Below are positions 10,828 through 22,660 of a stretch of 64,000 nt of DNA, piece after piece. The stretch comes from Monilinia fructicola. Lineage: Eukaryota; Ascomycota; Leotiomycetes; Helotiales; Sclerotiniaceae. A model generated the notes under the pieces. It did not search any database. It was not told the DNA's origin and worked only from the letters and a program-made list of their open reading frames with translations. Position numbers and translations under genes: made by a program. Location: the NCBI GenBank assembly GCA_008692225.1, contig VICG01000007.1, positions 1,151,501 to 1,215,500 on the forward strand, read 5' to 3'. The number at the start of each line of letters is the position of its first letter. The stretch's first letter is position 1.

Positions 10828-11349
10828 CTACGCTGGGGTCAACTCAAACAACTTAACGTTTGTTACCGCACAATCGAGCGAAGAACATCTATAAAATTTC
10901 GATATCCTATTCCACCGCACTAAAACAAACTCTCCCGCATGAATTTTATACACGGGCCAAGAAATCGATATCGCAGAACGTAAGAATGGGTGTTTCCGAA
11001 TTATAATGTTATCCTGAAGCCTGCATGTTGCTGGTAGTGTAGCAAACGCAAACAGTCGACGCAGTTCAAATAGCAAGATGTGAATCTCTCTCTGGGAAAT
11101 GTTAATCAAGATGTCTCGGCATATGTTGGCAAAGGAGCCGAGATCAATATACCTCCTTGCGATGATGTTTTCTTGAATGAGCTGCAAAAAGACCAAGCCC
11201 ACTTGGGACACGATCGTTATAGCACTGCTCGATGAGCCTGACACGTTTGTATCCCTATCTCTCTCGTGCCGTGGATTAAATCTGGGATATTCGGTTCGTC
11301 TTTGCAAATGATCTGCTTTGGATCGGGTTACTGGTACACCTCGGGCCAT
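10828..11349 (-). CDS. Possible hypothetical protein, 173 residues
   Basis: An open frame runs from ATG at 11349 (MARGVPVTRSK) to a stop at 10828. It has a basic N-terminus and a hydrophobic-helical middle (LVFLQLIQENIIARRY, HILLFELRRLFAFA). No domain is recognised and the amino-acid composition is only moderately protein-like. It could be a chance frame or one exon of a longer gene. Confidence 0.3.
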   Translation of the reverse strand: MARGVPVTRSKADHLQRRTEYPRFNPRHERDRDTNVSGSSSSAITIVSQVGLVFLQLIQENIIARRYIDLGSFANICRDILINISQREIHILLFELRRLFAFATLPATCRLQDNIIIRKHPFLRSAISISWPVYKIHAGEFVLVRWNRISKFYRCSSLDCAVTNVKLFELTPA

Positions 11350-11406
11350 TCTTAGTACTCAACCATGCCATGGCCTCCGATCGCTTATATTCGTATTTCT
11401 ACCTTT

Positions 11407-11757
11407 TCATTCTCGAGCCTTCAGATTGGGTCGAGTGGCTTCCCACATTTCATGATATAACTGGGCATTTTGATCTCCCCATGAAGACTTTTCACGGTTG
11501 CTATGACCAGGAGGGAGTCCCCGCCTCGGACGTGAAATGATTGAGCAGTTATATCTCATTGGGTATGAATGGGCGGTGGGTGGAGGGGTTTCGATCAGAA
11601 CTCCAAGAGGGTTTTCAGTTCCTCGTCCAACCTTGCACTTGATTGTGTTGAGTATCAGAAGAAGAAAAAGCGATTGACCACGGGCCGAGAGGTCCTTTTG
11701 GAAGGCTAAGCACGCATCCAGGCAGCGCTGATCTCCAAGCGTGAACCAAGCCAGCAT
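11407..11757 (-). CDS. Doubtful open frame upstream of 11349
   Basis: An open frame starts at an internal ATG at 11757 (MLAWFTLGDQ) and runs 116 residues. It lies just upstream of the 10828-11349 frame on the same strand, so the two might be exons of one gene, but I could not find a splice pair that joins them in frame. No motif is recognised. Confidence 0.2.
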   Translation of the reverse strand: MLAWFTLGDQRCLDACLAFQKDLSARGQSLFLLLILNTIKCKVGRGTENPLGVLIETPPPTAHSYPMRYNCSIISRPRRGLPPGHSNREKSSWGDQNAQLYHEMWEATRPNLKARE

Positions 11758-11958
11758 ATTCGAATTTCTCGCACTGTGACACAACCCCGTTGAACCCTAG
11801 CGCTTACACTTTAATAACCTCTAACAATTTGTTCATTTAATCATACACTTCCACGGGAACATTTGTTTCCAACTCTTCCCCATGATTCTTGAAATACGCA
11901 TAGCATCATGATACCTCAAACAAATCTACATTACACCCTCCATATACATCCCCAATCC

Positions 11959-13860
11959 CTAATCCCCAATCCCCCCACCCTCACAAACCCAACCACCCAC
12001 AACCCCCAACACCAACGCCAGCATTCCCACCCCGCTCACTCCACCTCTCCCCATCCCACGATTCGAATTAGCACCCCCCGTAAAGACAGGCACCGCCGTC
12101 CCACTCTTAGTATTGTGTATCGTCAGATTTCCGTACGCGGACGCGCGTACTAGAAGGTGTGCTGGAAAGTGTGGTTACGATTACGGGAGGGATGCGTTGG
12201 GTGGGTGGTGATGTGTCTGGTGTGCTTGAGGTACTTGGTGTAGTTTCTACACTTGGTGCACTGGTGGTTTGTGGGGCGTTGGAAGATTGGGGGGGAAGGG
12301 GAGAGAGGGGAGGGGTTTGAGAGTCTTGGGGGTGCACTTGTTGCTGCTGCTGTGGAACGATCCAGAGGGGAAGTTATTGAGGGTTTTAAGGAGGTTGTGG
12401 TGATGAGAGTGGTGGATGAGGCGAGCGTTATCGAAGTTAGGGACTCGGAGGGGGATGGAGCGGTAGTCAGCCAAGAAGTCTTTTCTGTTGCTGATGCTGG
12501 TGCGGGTGCGGGTGCGGACTCGGATGTTTTGGTCTGCGAGTAGTAACCTTATGTTAGTTATTATTCAACAAGATATGGTGATGGACAAGCCGGGAGATAG
12601 GAGGAAGCTTTTGGTAGAGGCAGGGAAAGGATACGTACATCATGAGTGTGGGGTCTTCTCACTAGATGAGACGAATATGATGGTCGCGGTAGTTATCAGA
12701 GTGCAGTCAGTTCGTGTAGATGCATCCTCATGCTTCGAATTGGATTCGTGACCGGATTTGTGGCCCGAGTCAGTGCCAGACCCATGCTCCTTACTTTCTT
12801 TCGATCCAGATTCGTGACCTGATGAATCGTTGCTTTCCTTCGAGCCATCCCCCGAAGATGGAGACTTTGAGCCATGGTTACTCTTCGAGTTAGAATCGTG
12901 GGAGGCGGATTGTGATCCAGAACCATGATTTTCATCAGAACCTCCCTTCGCGCCATAACTATGCTTATTCGCGTCAGAATCGTATGCTGGGGATTTTGCG
13001 ACGTTGGTCCCCCGTGAGACAGACGCTTCCTCGAAACCCGAGGCTAAAGAATTACAGGAGCCATTCCTGCCCTTTGAATCCTCGTCTAGGCAAAATTTCA
13101 AAGAAGCAAAATTTGCTGTCAATTTAGATCTGCCTGAGCTTTTCTCATTGTTGTTAGGTACGCTTGCAGCACCCATATATACATATTTCGTCCTTGTGAT
13201 CGATGGACTACAAGCCGACAAATCAGTATCTAATGCCGCAAGCTTTGAAGTCTTTCCCTTCTCCGACTTTATCGTCTTCATTTCCGTGGAGTTTGATTTG
13301 TTGTTCTCTGTCTCTTTTCCACTATTCGAAAATCCAGAGGAGTTAGTCTTGTATCCCCATTCTCTTGAGCTATCGCTGCTTGATTCACCCTTCCTATACC
13401 TGAAATTTGCAACGTGGACTCCGGCTCTTCTGCGAAGTCCACTGTTTGGCGGCGATGATTGCAAACCGTCTATCAGGAACGTGCCCGATACTGCCATGAG
13501 ACTGTTCGAATCGACCATAAGTATCGAAAAACATGATGCAGCAGTGAATAGAGTTTGGCTTGGAACCCATTGGTACGTGCCGCGGTTTGGGATTTGTGCT
13601 GCGACGTCGAATTAGTCCCCGGGGTACATGCACCGCACTTCGGTAGTTGACCTACTCCCAATAGTAAATATAGACGCACCGATATCCGGCGCTTCTGCTG
13701 GAACAAGATAAAAGGAAACGGGGCCGGCAATCGAGTTCGTCGTCCATGCTATTTGACTTGGGAGGCCAGTGGAAATATGGCTCATTGGGCGAGGGAGGAG
13801 GAATTGAGCATTGGCAAAAGTTAAGGTAAGAAGAGTGGTGGAGAAAAGAATGAATCGCAT
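11959..13860 (-). CDS. GPI-anchored Ser/Thr-rich Kre9/Knh1-type cell-wall protein
   Basis: Exon 1 (13860-13656) encodes a signal peptide (MRFILFSTTLLTLTFANAQF) and the start of a Kre9/Knh1-like beta-sandwich (LPSQIAWTTN, GPVSFYLVPA). A 57-nt intron (GTAGGT..CTAAT..CAG) removes an in-frame TAA, and exon 2 (13598-12663) continues IGTQIPNRGTYQWVP, the usual end of that domain. A long disordered region rich in Ser, Gly, His, Asn and Lys follows. A second intron (12662-12548, GTGAGA..AAG) leads to exon 3 from 12547, rich in Thr, Ser, Pro and Ala. The tail, SGTAVPVFTGGANSNRG then GMLALVLGVVGG, is a typical GPI-attachment signal, with the stop at 11959. Two frame changes between ~12330 and ~12130 are unexplained: a G7 run on the plus strand near 12290 and a site near 12150. 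Family knowledge suggests a wall or beta-glucan-related surface protein. Confidence 0.72.
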
Positions 13861-14757
13861 GACGGTCAAAGATAATCTCTATTATAGAAGTTTTGGAATA
13901 TACAGGGCGTTCAAGACCCATATAGTAAGCAAGACTGCGGTGTAAAGTAGCAGAAGGATATATTGTATACAGACATCAAAAGAGTAATTGGCGAGCACAG
14001 TGATTTACTTTACGTCTGCAAAAATGTAAGTGATGACATCAAGTAGGCAATCGTTGTAATGCTTTGTATTATATTTCAATCGAAGTGTAGTATCAACTGC
14101 AGTACATTCAAAACTCATCGCCATTCAAAAATCCTGAACATCAGCGACCTGATACTGGCCTCATTGGATGATAACGACTTTTAAATACGAATGATACAGT
14201 TCCCCAGGAGTTAGGATTATCTCAAACGCGGGGTCGTTTGACAGGTTGATCTACTTGGCAAGAAAATCATTTTCTAAAATACCCATCAAACATGCTTTTC
14301 CTCCATTTCAAGGGTATATTTCTTGACTCTTGAAAATTGGAGCAGCAGTAGTAGAGCGGTTGAACCATGGAAAGCTGAGTTGAATTGCTAAGCTGTCGTT
14401 AGAATTGCTAGAACGAAGTATAACATTTGTTTTTGTCAGACTAGAGCTTTATTGCGTATGCACGAAAGCATCAGTAGAGCGTGATGGGTACTCGGAAAAG
14501 AGGCAGGAATAGACGAATTACATCAAAGAATTGTAACGGCTGTTGCTATTGTTCATTATTAGATTAAAAAAAAGAAACGTAGATGAGACGAAATATCAAA
14601 TTATGCGCTGTGCCCCTTGCCATCCCAAGCTTGTCTCACTTCAGACTGAAAACTCAAAAGAGGAGCCACAAGAAAAGGCTAGGATTTTTCCATCATTTGG
14701 GGACTCGCTAGCTTCCTCTCACTTCTAATATTATAATACAAGAGTAGGCTCAGTATA
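13861..14757. other. Intergenic, nothing recognised
   Basis: This includes the promoter of the GPI-protein gene (start 13860). Otherwise it is AT-rich sequence without a supported gene or repeat. Confidence 0.4.
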
Positions 14758-15575
14758 TTATATGATTGGTAGTAGAGAACTTGAAAGTGGCCCTACCGAT
14801 AGATCGTGAAATGCCGATGTCACAGGGATACTCGAGAGCAATTGATCACACCAAGAATCAAACATGCCCGCTACCAATTGAGCAAGACCTAATACTTTAT
14901 TCTTGACCAGAGTGTGTTGCAGGGACTTCCTTGGGTTGATCCGATTCGGCTGGTGGCCTGAAAATCTATCCGATTGAAAAGGATTCTGGAATTGTCTCGG
15001 TGTGAGGGCTTCAAACACGTAAATGCAACTTGCTAGCCTCCGTGAGATGCCTTGTACATCGAACTTGATTGATATATGCACGTCATACATTAAAGGTCTA
15101 TCGAGTCGCATAATTGAATGTGATATCTTGAGCTGTATGTGCTTCCTATCTGAAGTAATAGCCTTAGCTCGATTGGCATTGTGGCAAAAAATGACTTTTG
15201 ATTCAAGCGGATGGAAAAGTCTACCTTTAGTGCGAACATCTAGCAGTATAAAACAATCAATTTCTGAACGATTACTTATCCAGCGGGCTGCAGGTACTAC
15301 TTTTCAAGAATACCACAAAAATTGAGGGAGAGCTTTGGATGACGAATGTGTCGTATTAAATGCCTCAAACAGATTAAGTCGAAGATCTTCCAATCTAGCA
15401 CTGGCCGATCACAAAATTTCATTTCTCTGCTTGAGATAAGACTCACAAGAGTAAGAAAGTCTTCAGGACCCCTTGCAGTTTGCTGCTTTGGAATATTTCC
15501 AGCGGTTATCTTCAAGTCAGCAGAGAGCAACTGTCTCGGCCGCCCCTCAATATTTTGAAAGTAACAAGATACAGT
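14758..15575 (-). pseudogene. Decayed protein-coding gene or broken exons
   Basis: Two minus-strand frames look coding and read as successive parts of one protein. The upstream part (about 15575-15297) contains RGPEDFLTLVSLISSRE and KIFDLICLRHLIRHIRHPK, ending FCGILEK then TAG. The downstream part (about 15290-14758) contains EIDCFILLDVRTKGRLFHPL and ISIKFDVQGISRRLASCIYV. Between them lie a TAG stop and a one-base frame change only a few codons apart, with no intron of plausible size (at most ~30 nt) to remove both. I see no start codon of normal kind for the upstream part. I do not recognise the family. Sequence error could mimic decay here, as indels recur in this window. Confidence 0.35.
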
Positions 15576-16389
15576 ATTACATCCATAAGATTACTACTCC
15601 CCTTTGGGAACTGTAAAGACCAAACACTTTGAGCAACACGACCAACACGACCAACACGAACAGAATCAACGGTAGCTCTGGTGGGTCGGTCATATAAGCA
15701 AAATAATGACCATGCGCGCTCAAAGAGAAGCAATACATACGACTCGTGATAAGTGTAACATGACGGCAGAAAATATGGGTTAGACGCCGGCATCATTTTT
15801 TGGGTCTGAAACTTCAATTGATCACGATACATTGATGAATGCATGTGATGTGTTGTGATGTGATGTGTTGCGTGGTGATTGATGATTGATGTCCTTCGTA
15901 CGTGTCCTGGGCGAAGATGAAGTCACGGTCGGGATTTACCGAAGCTACACCAGACTATAGTAACTATACACTATACTCCATCTAACCTTACTCTCCTCCC
16001 TCCGATCAAACTAAGCTTTGATTCTTTGCAACTACTTTACTCGAGTGCCTAGTACCTCCACTTTAGACCATGAAAACGCTTCGCATCGATTTCAACTTCT
16101 AGATGTCTTGTTCTCATGAAGTTCAGAGCAAGTCATTGGGAGAATGCTTCATATGATCACAACATGATGGATATACATCCCCACAACACTGGTGAAGGTG
16201 GTCTACTCTGATGGTGACTACTTGATGAGACTTGATCATGATGTAGTAGTCGCGTGAACCTTGTTTCTCCATTATCAGCGACAGCGAGTCAACATGCATG
16301 AGAGTTTCAAATACCTATCTATTTCCTTACTTCTCTATACTTAAATTTGTGTTCCTCTCTGAAAAGACTGTGTTCATTCATCACTCAGC
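15576..16389. other. Intergenic, promoter of SLATT gene
   Basis: This region holds short direct repeats (GACCAACAC units near 15640-15660, GTGATGTGTT units at 15842-15875). The rest is ordinary sequence upstream of the plus-strand gene at 16390. Confidence 0.4.
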
Positions 16390-17151
16390 ATGTCCGCAGA
16401 AAGCACCCCTCTCCTCTCCGAACTCGTTTCTTCGCATCATCCATTGTCCTCCTCATTCTCGACTCATTCCCTTTCGCCTGCCCTCCAAAAGTTCCGTCTC
16501 GCAATTGGTATCGATGTTCCTATAGCTTTGCCAGCAACTTCTCCACCCTCCGATCCCGAAGCTCTACGTAAAAATGCCTATGGAATCTACAAGTCCGTTC
16601 TTACTCAACAAAGCAAATTCTCTCTCCAATATCATCTTATTGAAGGCATCTACTATTCCTCTCTTCTCTCCCAACTCGTCATCGGGGGGGTTCTCGCCTC
16701 ATTCGGCGAGTTGTCCAAGACACACCCGAAAGCCGTTACTACATTGGGCGTTGTGAACAGTTGTTTAGCTGGAGTCCTCGGAATACTTAAGAGTCAAGGG
16801 CTGCCAGATAGACTGCGAAAGGATGAGTTTGAGATGCGGAAAGTGCAAGATTTTATCGAAGAATGTGATACGAGGCTGGCTGTTGGATGGGGAGAGCAAA
16901 TAAGTGAAACAAAGGTCGATGATTTGATTAAGGAAGTTTTTGATCGCTATGGTATCGCGAGGGACACCACCGAGATGAATAGACCGAACATTTATGCACA
17001 CCAGGCTGATGCCGATGAGAATGGGGATTTAGGTTCAAATAAAGGCCAAGGTAGGATGCGAGGTGCAACAGTGAATGCGAGAACTTTGATTGGAGGTCGG
17101 CAAAGCAAGATTTCGCTTGGTGGGAATGGGAAATCTTTGCAGATATATTGA
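16390..17151 (+). CDS. Fungal SLATT-domain two-TM protein
   Basis: This is a single-exon 253-residue protein that matches the fungal branch of the SLATT family (SMODS- and SLOG-associating two-TM effector domain). A soluble N-terminus (residues 1-60) is followed by a helix. Two membrane segments lie at about 88-105 (SSLLSQLVIGGVLASFG) and 116-133 (VTTLGVVNSCLAGVLGIL), separated by a short hydrophilic turn. A long amphipathic, charged helix comes next (LRKDEFEMRKVQDFIEECD). The C-terminus is polar and Gly/Arg-rich. In bacteria, SLATT domains are predicted membrane or pore effectors in nucleotide-signal conflict systems; in fungi the role is not established. No sensor or nucleotide-synthesis gene lies beside it. 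The start at 16390 (MSAESTPLL) is the only ATG ahead of the conserved part. Confidence 0.8.
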   Translation: MSAESTPLLSELVSSHHPLSSSFSTHSLSPALQKFRLAIGIDVPIALPATSPPSDPEALRKNAYGIYKSVLTQQSKFSLQYHLIEGIYYSSLLSQLVIGGVLASFGELSKTHPKAVTTLGVVNSCLAGVLGILKSQGLPDRLRKDEFEMRKVQDFIEECDTRLAVGWGEQISETKVDDLIKEVFDRYGIARDTTEMNRPNIYAHQADADENGDLGSNKGQGRMRGATVNARTLIGGRQSKISLGGNGKSLQIY

Positions 17152-18619
17152 TGGAGATACTGGTGCTGTCACAACCACCCGTGGACCTTCACACTTTTCC
17201 TTCTTCGCTATCCCTGCTTTCTTTCCTATGAGACTCCAATATCACTATAAACTACTTAGATACCCACTAAATATCATCATTCAAGTTCAGGTTCGGACTT
17301 CACGGTACGGTCTTCTTGGTGGGAACCGGGTGCAGTTCTATGATACCCGCTGCGAGATGATGTTATTATCACTATTGTTTGCAAAGAAGATCTTATACCT
17401 GAAGAATGAATTGCTTCATAGCCGCAGATTGCGAAGGGCTACTCCTAAAGCTAAGAATCAGAACACCTGATAGGGTTTCAGACGTGAAAGGACCTTTGGC
17501 TTGGTTATACGTTTCATGGTATCTGAGATCAAGAAATGAGGAAAACATAATATTACCCAAGCAGCTCATGCCTTTGTTTGTATAATTATAGCTTTCGAGC
17601 TCCAGACGAATCGGAAGATATATTATGCATCTCATCTGACCGCCTTTCCTTTTTCCATTGTTCGAGATGCTCTGGTTTGACATGGTCAGATACTCGCAAG
17701 TTTTTTGGGAGGTCGAAGCAATACTTAGTGCTCATACATGCCTTTCTACTTACGATGACAGAGTAAGACAATCTCCTCATGGGGCTTTTTTTGGTTTTCC
17801 GTTTGACCTGGAGATTCATAGTGTTTCATTTTGCAGCCGCCTATGACTCTCAGGGGTCAATTCACGTTAACCTTATAATGATAACCGCTCGCACGACCTC
17901 CGAGTGTAAACTTAAATTTTAAAACGGCTTTGATTGTCTGGAATCCTAACTGCTATTTGTGCGCGATCGCAGAATCCAGTTAATATAACTTTCTTCCTTG
18001 CGAGGAGATATCGACGTCGGTGGTGGCTTTGAACTTTGTGGTATAGGATAGCCCTTTTTTAAGCCAGTACTACTGTAGAGCTGTCACCAGACCAGAGAAT
18101 ACAAGACTAATTTAGGCCATCCAAGCAAGCTCTTCTTATAGATTATATTGAAGATGTCTCTGAGAAAGACGTGAATGAATATCAGCATGGAGGAGAATCA
18201 TCTTCCTACCCAATGTAAAATATGCATTGACGATAAGGACGGCAGTGTTATTATTGCAAGATTCCACCAAGATTCAACCAAGATCCCACCAAGATTGGTC
18301 CAAGTGATGAAACTCAAATAATACCAACTCCATCGATCTTCTGTGGCTTCCGCCCATCCACGTGGAGCTAGAACATAGAGTTCAGTTTGATGTTACAGTG
18401 GAGTGGAACCCCCACAAGATATGAATTGACTGGCTTAACAGTCATTAGTGGCGAAACAAAACAATTCAGAAAGGAGGAAAATATTGCCGACGAAACCTAA
18501 TCAGTAAGGAAGGTCAAGTGATGAGTTGGTTGGTAGGTGAGTTTGGTTGCATATGAGATCTCGTACGGTAGGAGGATTTTGTGCATTGATGATTGATTTA
18601 TAAGGTATATGTATATGTA

Positions 18620-18656
<37 letters not shown>

Positions 18657-19851
18657 GTACATATACACACACACACACACACATATAGGGTATGATTAAA
18701 GGGGTGGAAAGTAAGTTACCAAGTAGAGTCGTTCGCTAGTAGATGTCCAGAGTAGTTCTATGTACGTTCAGTACGAATGAATTGATGATCCTCGAGATAT
18801 TTTATCCGTGTGTCACGGTCTAGTCGGTATGTATTGTATAAACTCTTCGACTAGATATGCACAAACAAAACTCTAATGAGAAGATTGGGGAGAGCTAGTA
18901 TGCGGGCCACTCCGTACCGTCCGTAATGTGTCAATCGCTCTTTTGTAAATTTCACAATCGCACCATCGAAAACCTTCTTCCGCCTTTCGCTTTTCGCATA
19001 GAAAGTATCGCTAGCATAGTTTTGCCCCTAAATGCAACTGTCCGCCTCCTCCGTCTAATATGGCGTCTCGTTTGTCTAATCGGTTTCGTTTGTCTAATCG
19101 GTTTCGTCTGTCGACTCTATCTCGCATGTCTACTCGTTCTCGCCAGTCTATCCTATGCCGCATGTCTACTCGTGCTCGTCGGTCTCCTCTGTCAACTATT
19201 CCATATTGTCAAGCAATACAAACGTCACGAAGAGACGCATCCACCACATCCTCTGCTAATATTAGATACTAATTCAGCAGTTGATGTGTTCTGGACCTTT
19301 AGCATCTCTCTAGGGTAGTTAAATTGCGGTCAATCTTGGGACAAATCAAGGTTAAATGCCTACTGGGAGAAGTGATTCTCATGCCCAATCTTAGAGTTAG
19401 TTGGGGACGGTTCACATACGATATCTCGTTCATATCTTAATGTCCTATCGCATATAGATATCACACATATTATACCTACTAGGTAACAAACAGTAGAGCA
19501 CACTGAGAACTCATTAGACCACAGATCTGAGCCACGGCCACATTTTATCACTTCCTGTTACTTCCTGTCCGTGAATTTCAGGAACATGCATGAAGGTCAG
19601 CCTTAGCACTACTACTCTGTCTGCACTTCTTCTTATTCTCACACCCCCACACGCAAATTAAACCTTGCCAGCCTTTAAAATCCGATGAACAAATATTAAT
19701 ATCGGGAATTCCCATAACCTAAAAAGGTTCCAGAAATTACGAATGACATCCTCATCCTCATCCTCATCCGCATCCGTCATTCATCGTCCATCATGGTTAT
19801 ATATCATGAGATTTCCTCAAAGTTGTATCTACGAGATCGTTTTTCACAATA
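17152..19851. other. 2.7-kb intergenic stretch
   Basis: I see no supported gene. It contains an AT/AC microsatellite (18601-18686), loosely repeated ~17-bp units around TTGTCTAATCGGTTTCG at 19066-19120, and a CATCCT-type repeat at 19749-19775. Several short frames are present on both strands but lack start context, domains or splice partners. Confidence 0.4.
18601..18686. repeat. TA/TATG/AC compound microsatellite
   Basis: Alternating TATATG, (TA)n and (AC)n runs, the last being about ten AC units from 18665. The central TA-rich part is self-complementary and could form a hairpin. Confidence 0.9.
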
Positions 19852-22660
19852 ATGAGTTACTCGACAGGTCTCCAGTTTGCTCCTGAACCTCATCAATATG
19901 GATCGAACCATGGGTATCGGGAGAATCATGATGGATTCGAAAGCAAGGTGGAACATCTGACTTCGAAGCCATCTGCACTGCCATGTCGGCGAGTCTTTCG
20001 AAGGTATGGCTCCATCGCCACCCTCCTTTATATTACAGTTTGCTAAGATACAAGTGAAGACCTCGGGCAGGCCGAGCATGCGGGGTAAGTGACATCAAGA
20101 AGATGTGTTCTCCAGCTTTCAATTGATACTGATGATGTATTCATGAACAGATGTGCCATTCAAGAAGAGTATGAAACCTCGCATTCAATGTTACTTCAAT
20201 TTACATGATTAACACTGACCAGGTGCGATGCGACGCGGGATCTCACGGAATTCCATGTACAAACTGTGAAGCATTCTTCTTGGACTGCAGTATACCTCCG
20301 CGAAAGAAGAACTCTACCAGAGGAGAACATTCCGCAGGCGGAAGAAAAAGGTCGCCTATCTCGATGTGAGTAGTAATTTTGAAGCTCCTTTTCATTTTCA
20401 ACGCAATTGTTTCACTCTAAACTTTTGCATTCTCACATAAATACAGAGTCAAACAACGTGGCCATTCCAATGACGACGGCAATGGCGATGGCGATGTACA
20501 TGGCGGGGACAACAGCAAAAAGGAAAAAGATGGTGCCGCTGAGCTTCTGAAACCAGTCGCATCAAACCCTGATGATTTTGCTTCCCTGATTCTTCAAGCT
20601 GATCAGCATATCAAGCAACAACCGGACAGTACCAAGCAATACGTCAAATTATTAAACCATCTAGTTTCACCATCTGCAATTGCTAATCCCGGGAAAGTGG
20701 CATACTTGCAGGAAAAGTCATCATTAGCATTACTCATAAAAGATTACTATGGCTCCACAGATGCTGTACACTATCCTTTACCGATGGATGCTGCCAATCA
20801 ACGCATGGCCACGAAACTGAACCCCGAAGAAATGGATATCCTTAGAAAGCGAGGCGCACTGGAACTGCCACCTAGAGATTTATGTGAGGAGTTGATTCAT
20901 GCATATTTTAAATGGATCGCTCCGGTCGTACCTATCATACCACGAACTTGGTTTATGAAACGTTGGCACGATCTTAATAATCAACCTTCTTTACTATTGC
21001 TGCAAGCAGTCTTGCTGGCGGGTTCCCGAGTTTGCACTACACCCCTGATGCTTGATGCAAACGGGTCTCCAATTCCTGCTGCGACAACATTTTATAAAAG
21101 AGCAAAAGCTCTCTATGATGCTGACTATGAGGAAGATCGGGTTGTTATAGTACAAGCACTTATTCTTCTAGGATGGGTAAGTTCATGGTATTCATTTCAT
21201 CAAGGAGAATACTGACAACCCAAAATAGTACTGGGAGGAGCCAGGGGTGGTTACTAAAACTGTGTTCTATTGGAATGGACTGGCGACTACTATTGCACAA
21301 GGTTTTGGAATGCATCGCAACCCAAGCGGCTCTCGCCTCAGTCCAGCCGATAAAAGACTCTGGAAAAGGATATGGTGGACCTTGTACACCAGAGACAGAT
21401 CAGTAGCAGTGGCTGTCGGAAGACCAGCACACATCAACCTGGAGCATTCAGATCTAGAAATGATCCAGGCAGAAGATTTTATTGACGATCACACTGGACC
21501 TGAAGATGAAGTCCGAGTATTGTTCTTTCTTCAGTATGTGAAAATATGCGAGATCACAGATGATATCCTCTACCAGCACTACTCTTTGCAATCCCCCAAT
21601 CAGGGCAGTAATTCTCTCAACCTACAGCAGTGTGATCAAGCTCTGAATGACTGGATTCGGAACTGCCCAACACAGGTTCGATGGAGCTCTTTAAACAAAG
21701 ACAAGTTTTGGCCCGCGTACTTGCATCTAATCTACCTTACTACAAGGTGTTTATTATTTCGCGCCTACTTACCATCTGTTAAACAGTTGTCAGAGCTACA
21801 CGAGAAACCCGATATTTCCCAACATGCAGCTTTTCAATCTGCGATCGCAGTCACCTCACTTACAGAGGACATTATTTCACGTGGTGAACTGAGGCATGCT
21901 CCTCCATTTTTGTAAGGGCAAAATATGTATGGATCATAGTTTGAACATGATGGCTAATGATGATTTTAGAATATATGCTATACGCTCGGCCTTGACCATG
22001 CACATCTATGAATTACAACTTCACTCTCCTTTAACAAACACAGCTGCACGCAGGAGGATTTGCGTTTGCATGTCTGCGCTGGATACGCTTTCTGATATCT
22101 GGTTAGTCGCCAAGATGGTTCAAGGCTTTTTCGAGGCCATCTTGCAAGCAGCAAAATTTGGAAATTATACTCTCGAAACCACTAAACGCTTCAAGCAAAT
22201 TGGCGAACACAAGGTACCTGTATTCAGCTTCGTTGAAGAGCCCTTGTCGAAGAATAAATTAGCTACAAAATCTAAAGATGATGGCCTTCCCCTTACGCAG
22301 GCTTTGCTTGCACACCAAAAAGCAACCCTGGGATTCGCTTCAGGGACTGGTACAAGTACTCCCATTCAACCCAAAAAACCTGCCACAATCAGCAAAAGTG
22401 TTTCCGCTCCAACCTTACCTTCCGTGCCACAAGTTAAACAACAATTCGTACCGACAATGCATCAGGAAGGCGACTTTCCCATCCCTAATGAGATGTGGGC
22501 TACGGCTGCGTTACCAACCCCAATGCAGGAAACTGTCCAATACCAGGATCCTGTATTTTTTGGGAATATGAATTACATACCACCGGAGCAGATGGCCAAT
22601 TGGATGCAACCAGATTTCCAGAATATGATACCTACAACACTAAATGTCGCGGATTGGTGA
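19852..22660 (+). CDS. Zn2Cys6 transcription factor with fungal-specific TF domain
   Basis: There are seven exons: 19852-20003, 20060-20084, 20151-20168, 20223-20365, 20447-21176, 21229-21911 and 21970-22660. They sum to 2442 nt and 813 residues, all in frame. The zinc cluster is assembled from four exons: Cys58-x2-Cys61-x6-Cys68-x8-Cys77-x2-Cys80-x6-Cys87 (ACGMCHSRRVRCDAG, PCTNCEAFFLDC), followed by basic PPRKKN. A fungal-specific TF region covers ~residues 280-560, with the hallmark HAYFKWIAPVVPIIPR and RLWKRIWWTLYTRDRSVAVAVGRP. The C-terminal ~150 residues are Gln/Pro-rich, a plausible activation region. It should be nuclear and bind CGG-type sites. It resembles the cutinase-factor/FarA group in my memory; that is uncertain. 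A CE5 esterase gene lies 2.5 kb downstream. Confidence 0.88.

Noticed and set aside
13004..13615. 203-codon plus-strand frame
   Set aside because: Antisense to exon 2 of the GPI-protein gene, whose splice model and family motifs are much stronger.
13599..13655. In-frame TAA near 13609 taken as a nonsense mutation in the cell-wall protein gene
   Set aside because: It lies inside a 57-nt intron with good donor, branch site and acceptor; removing it restores the expected domain end.
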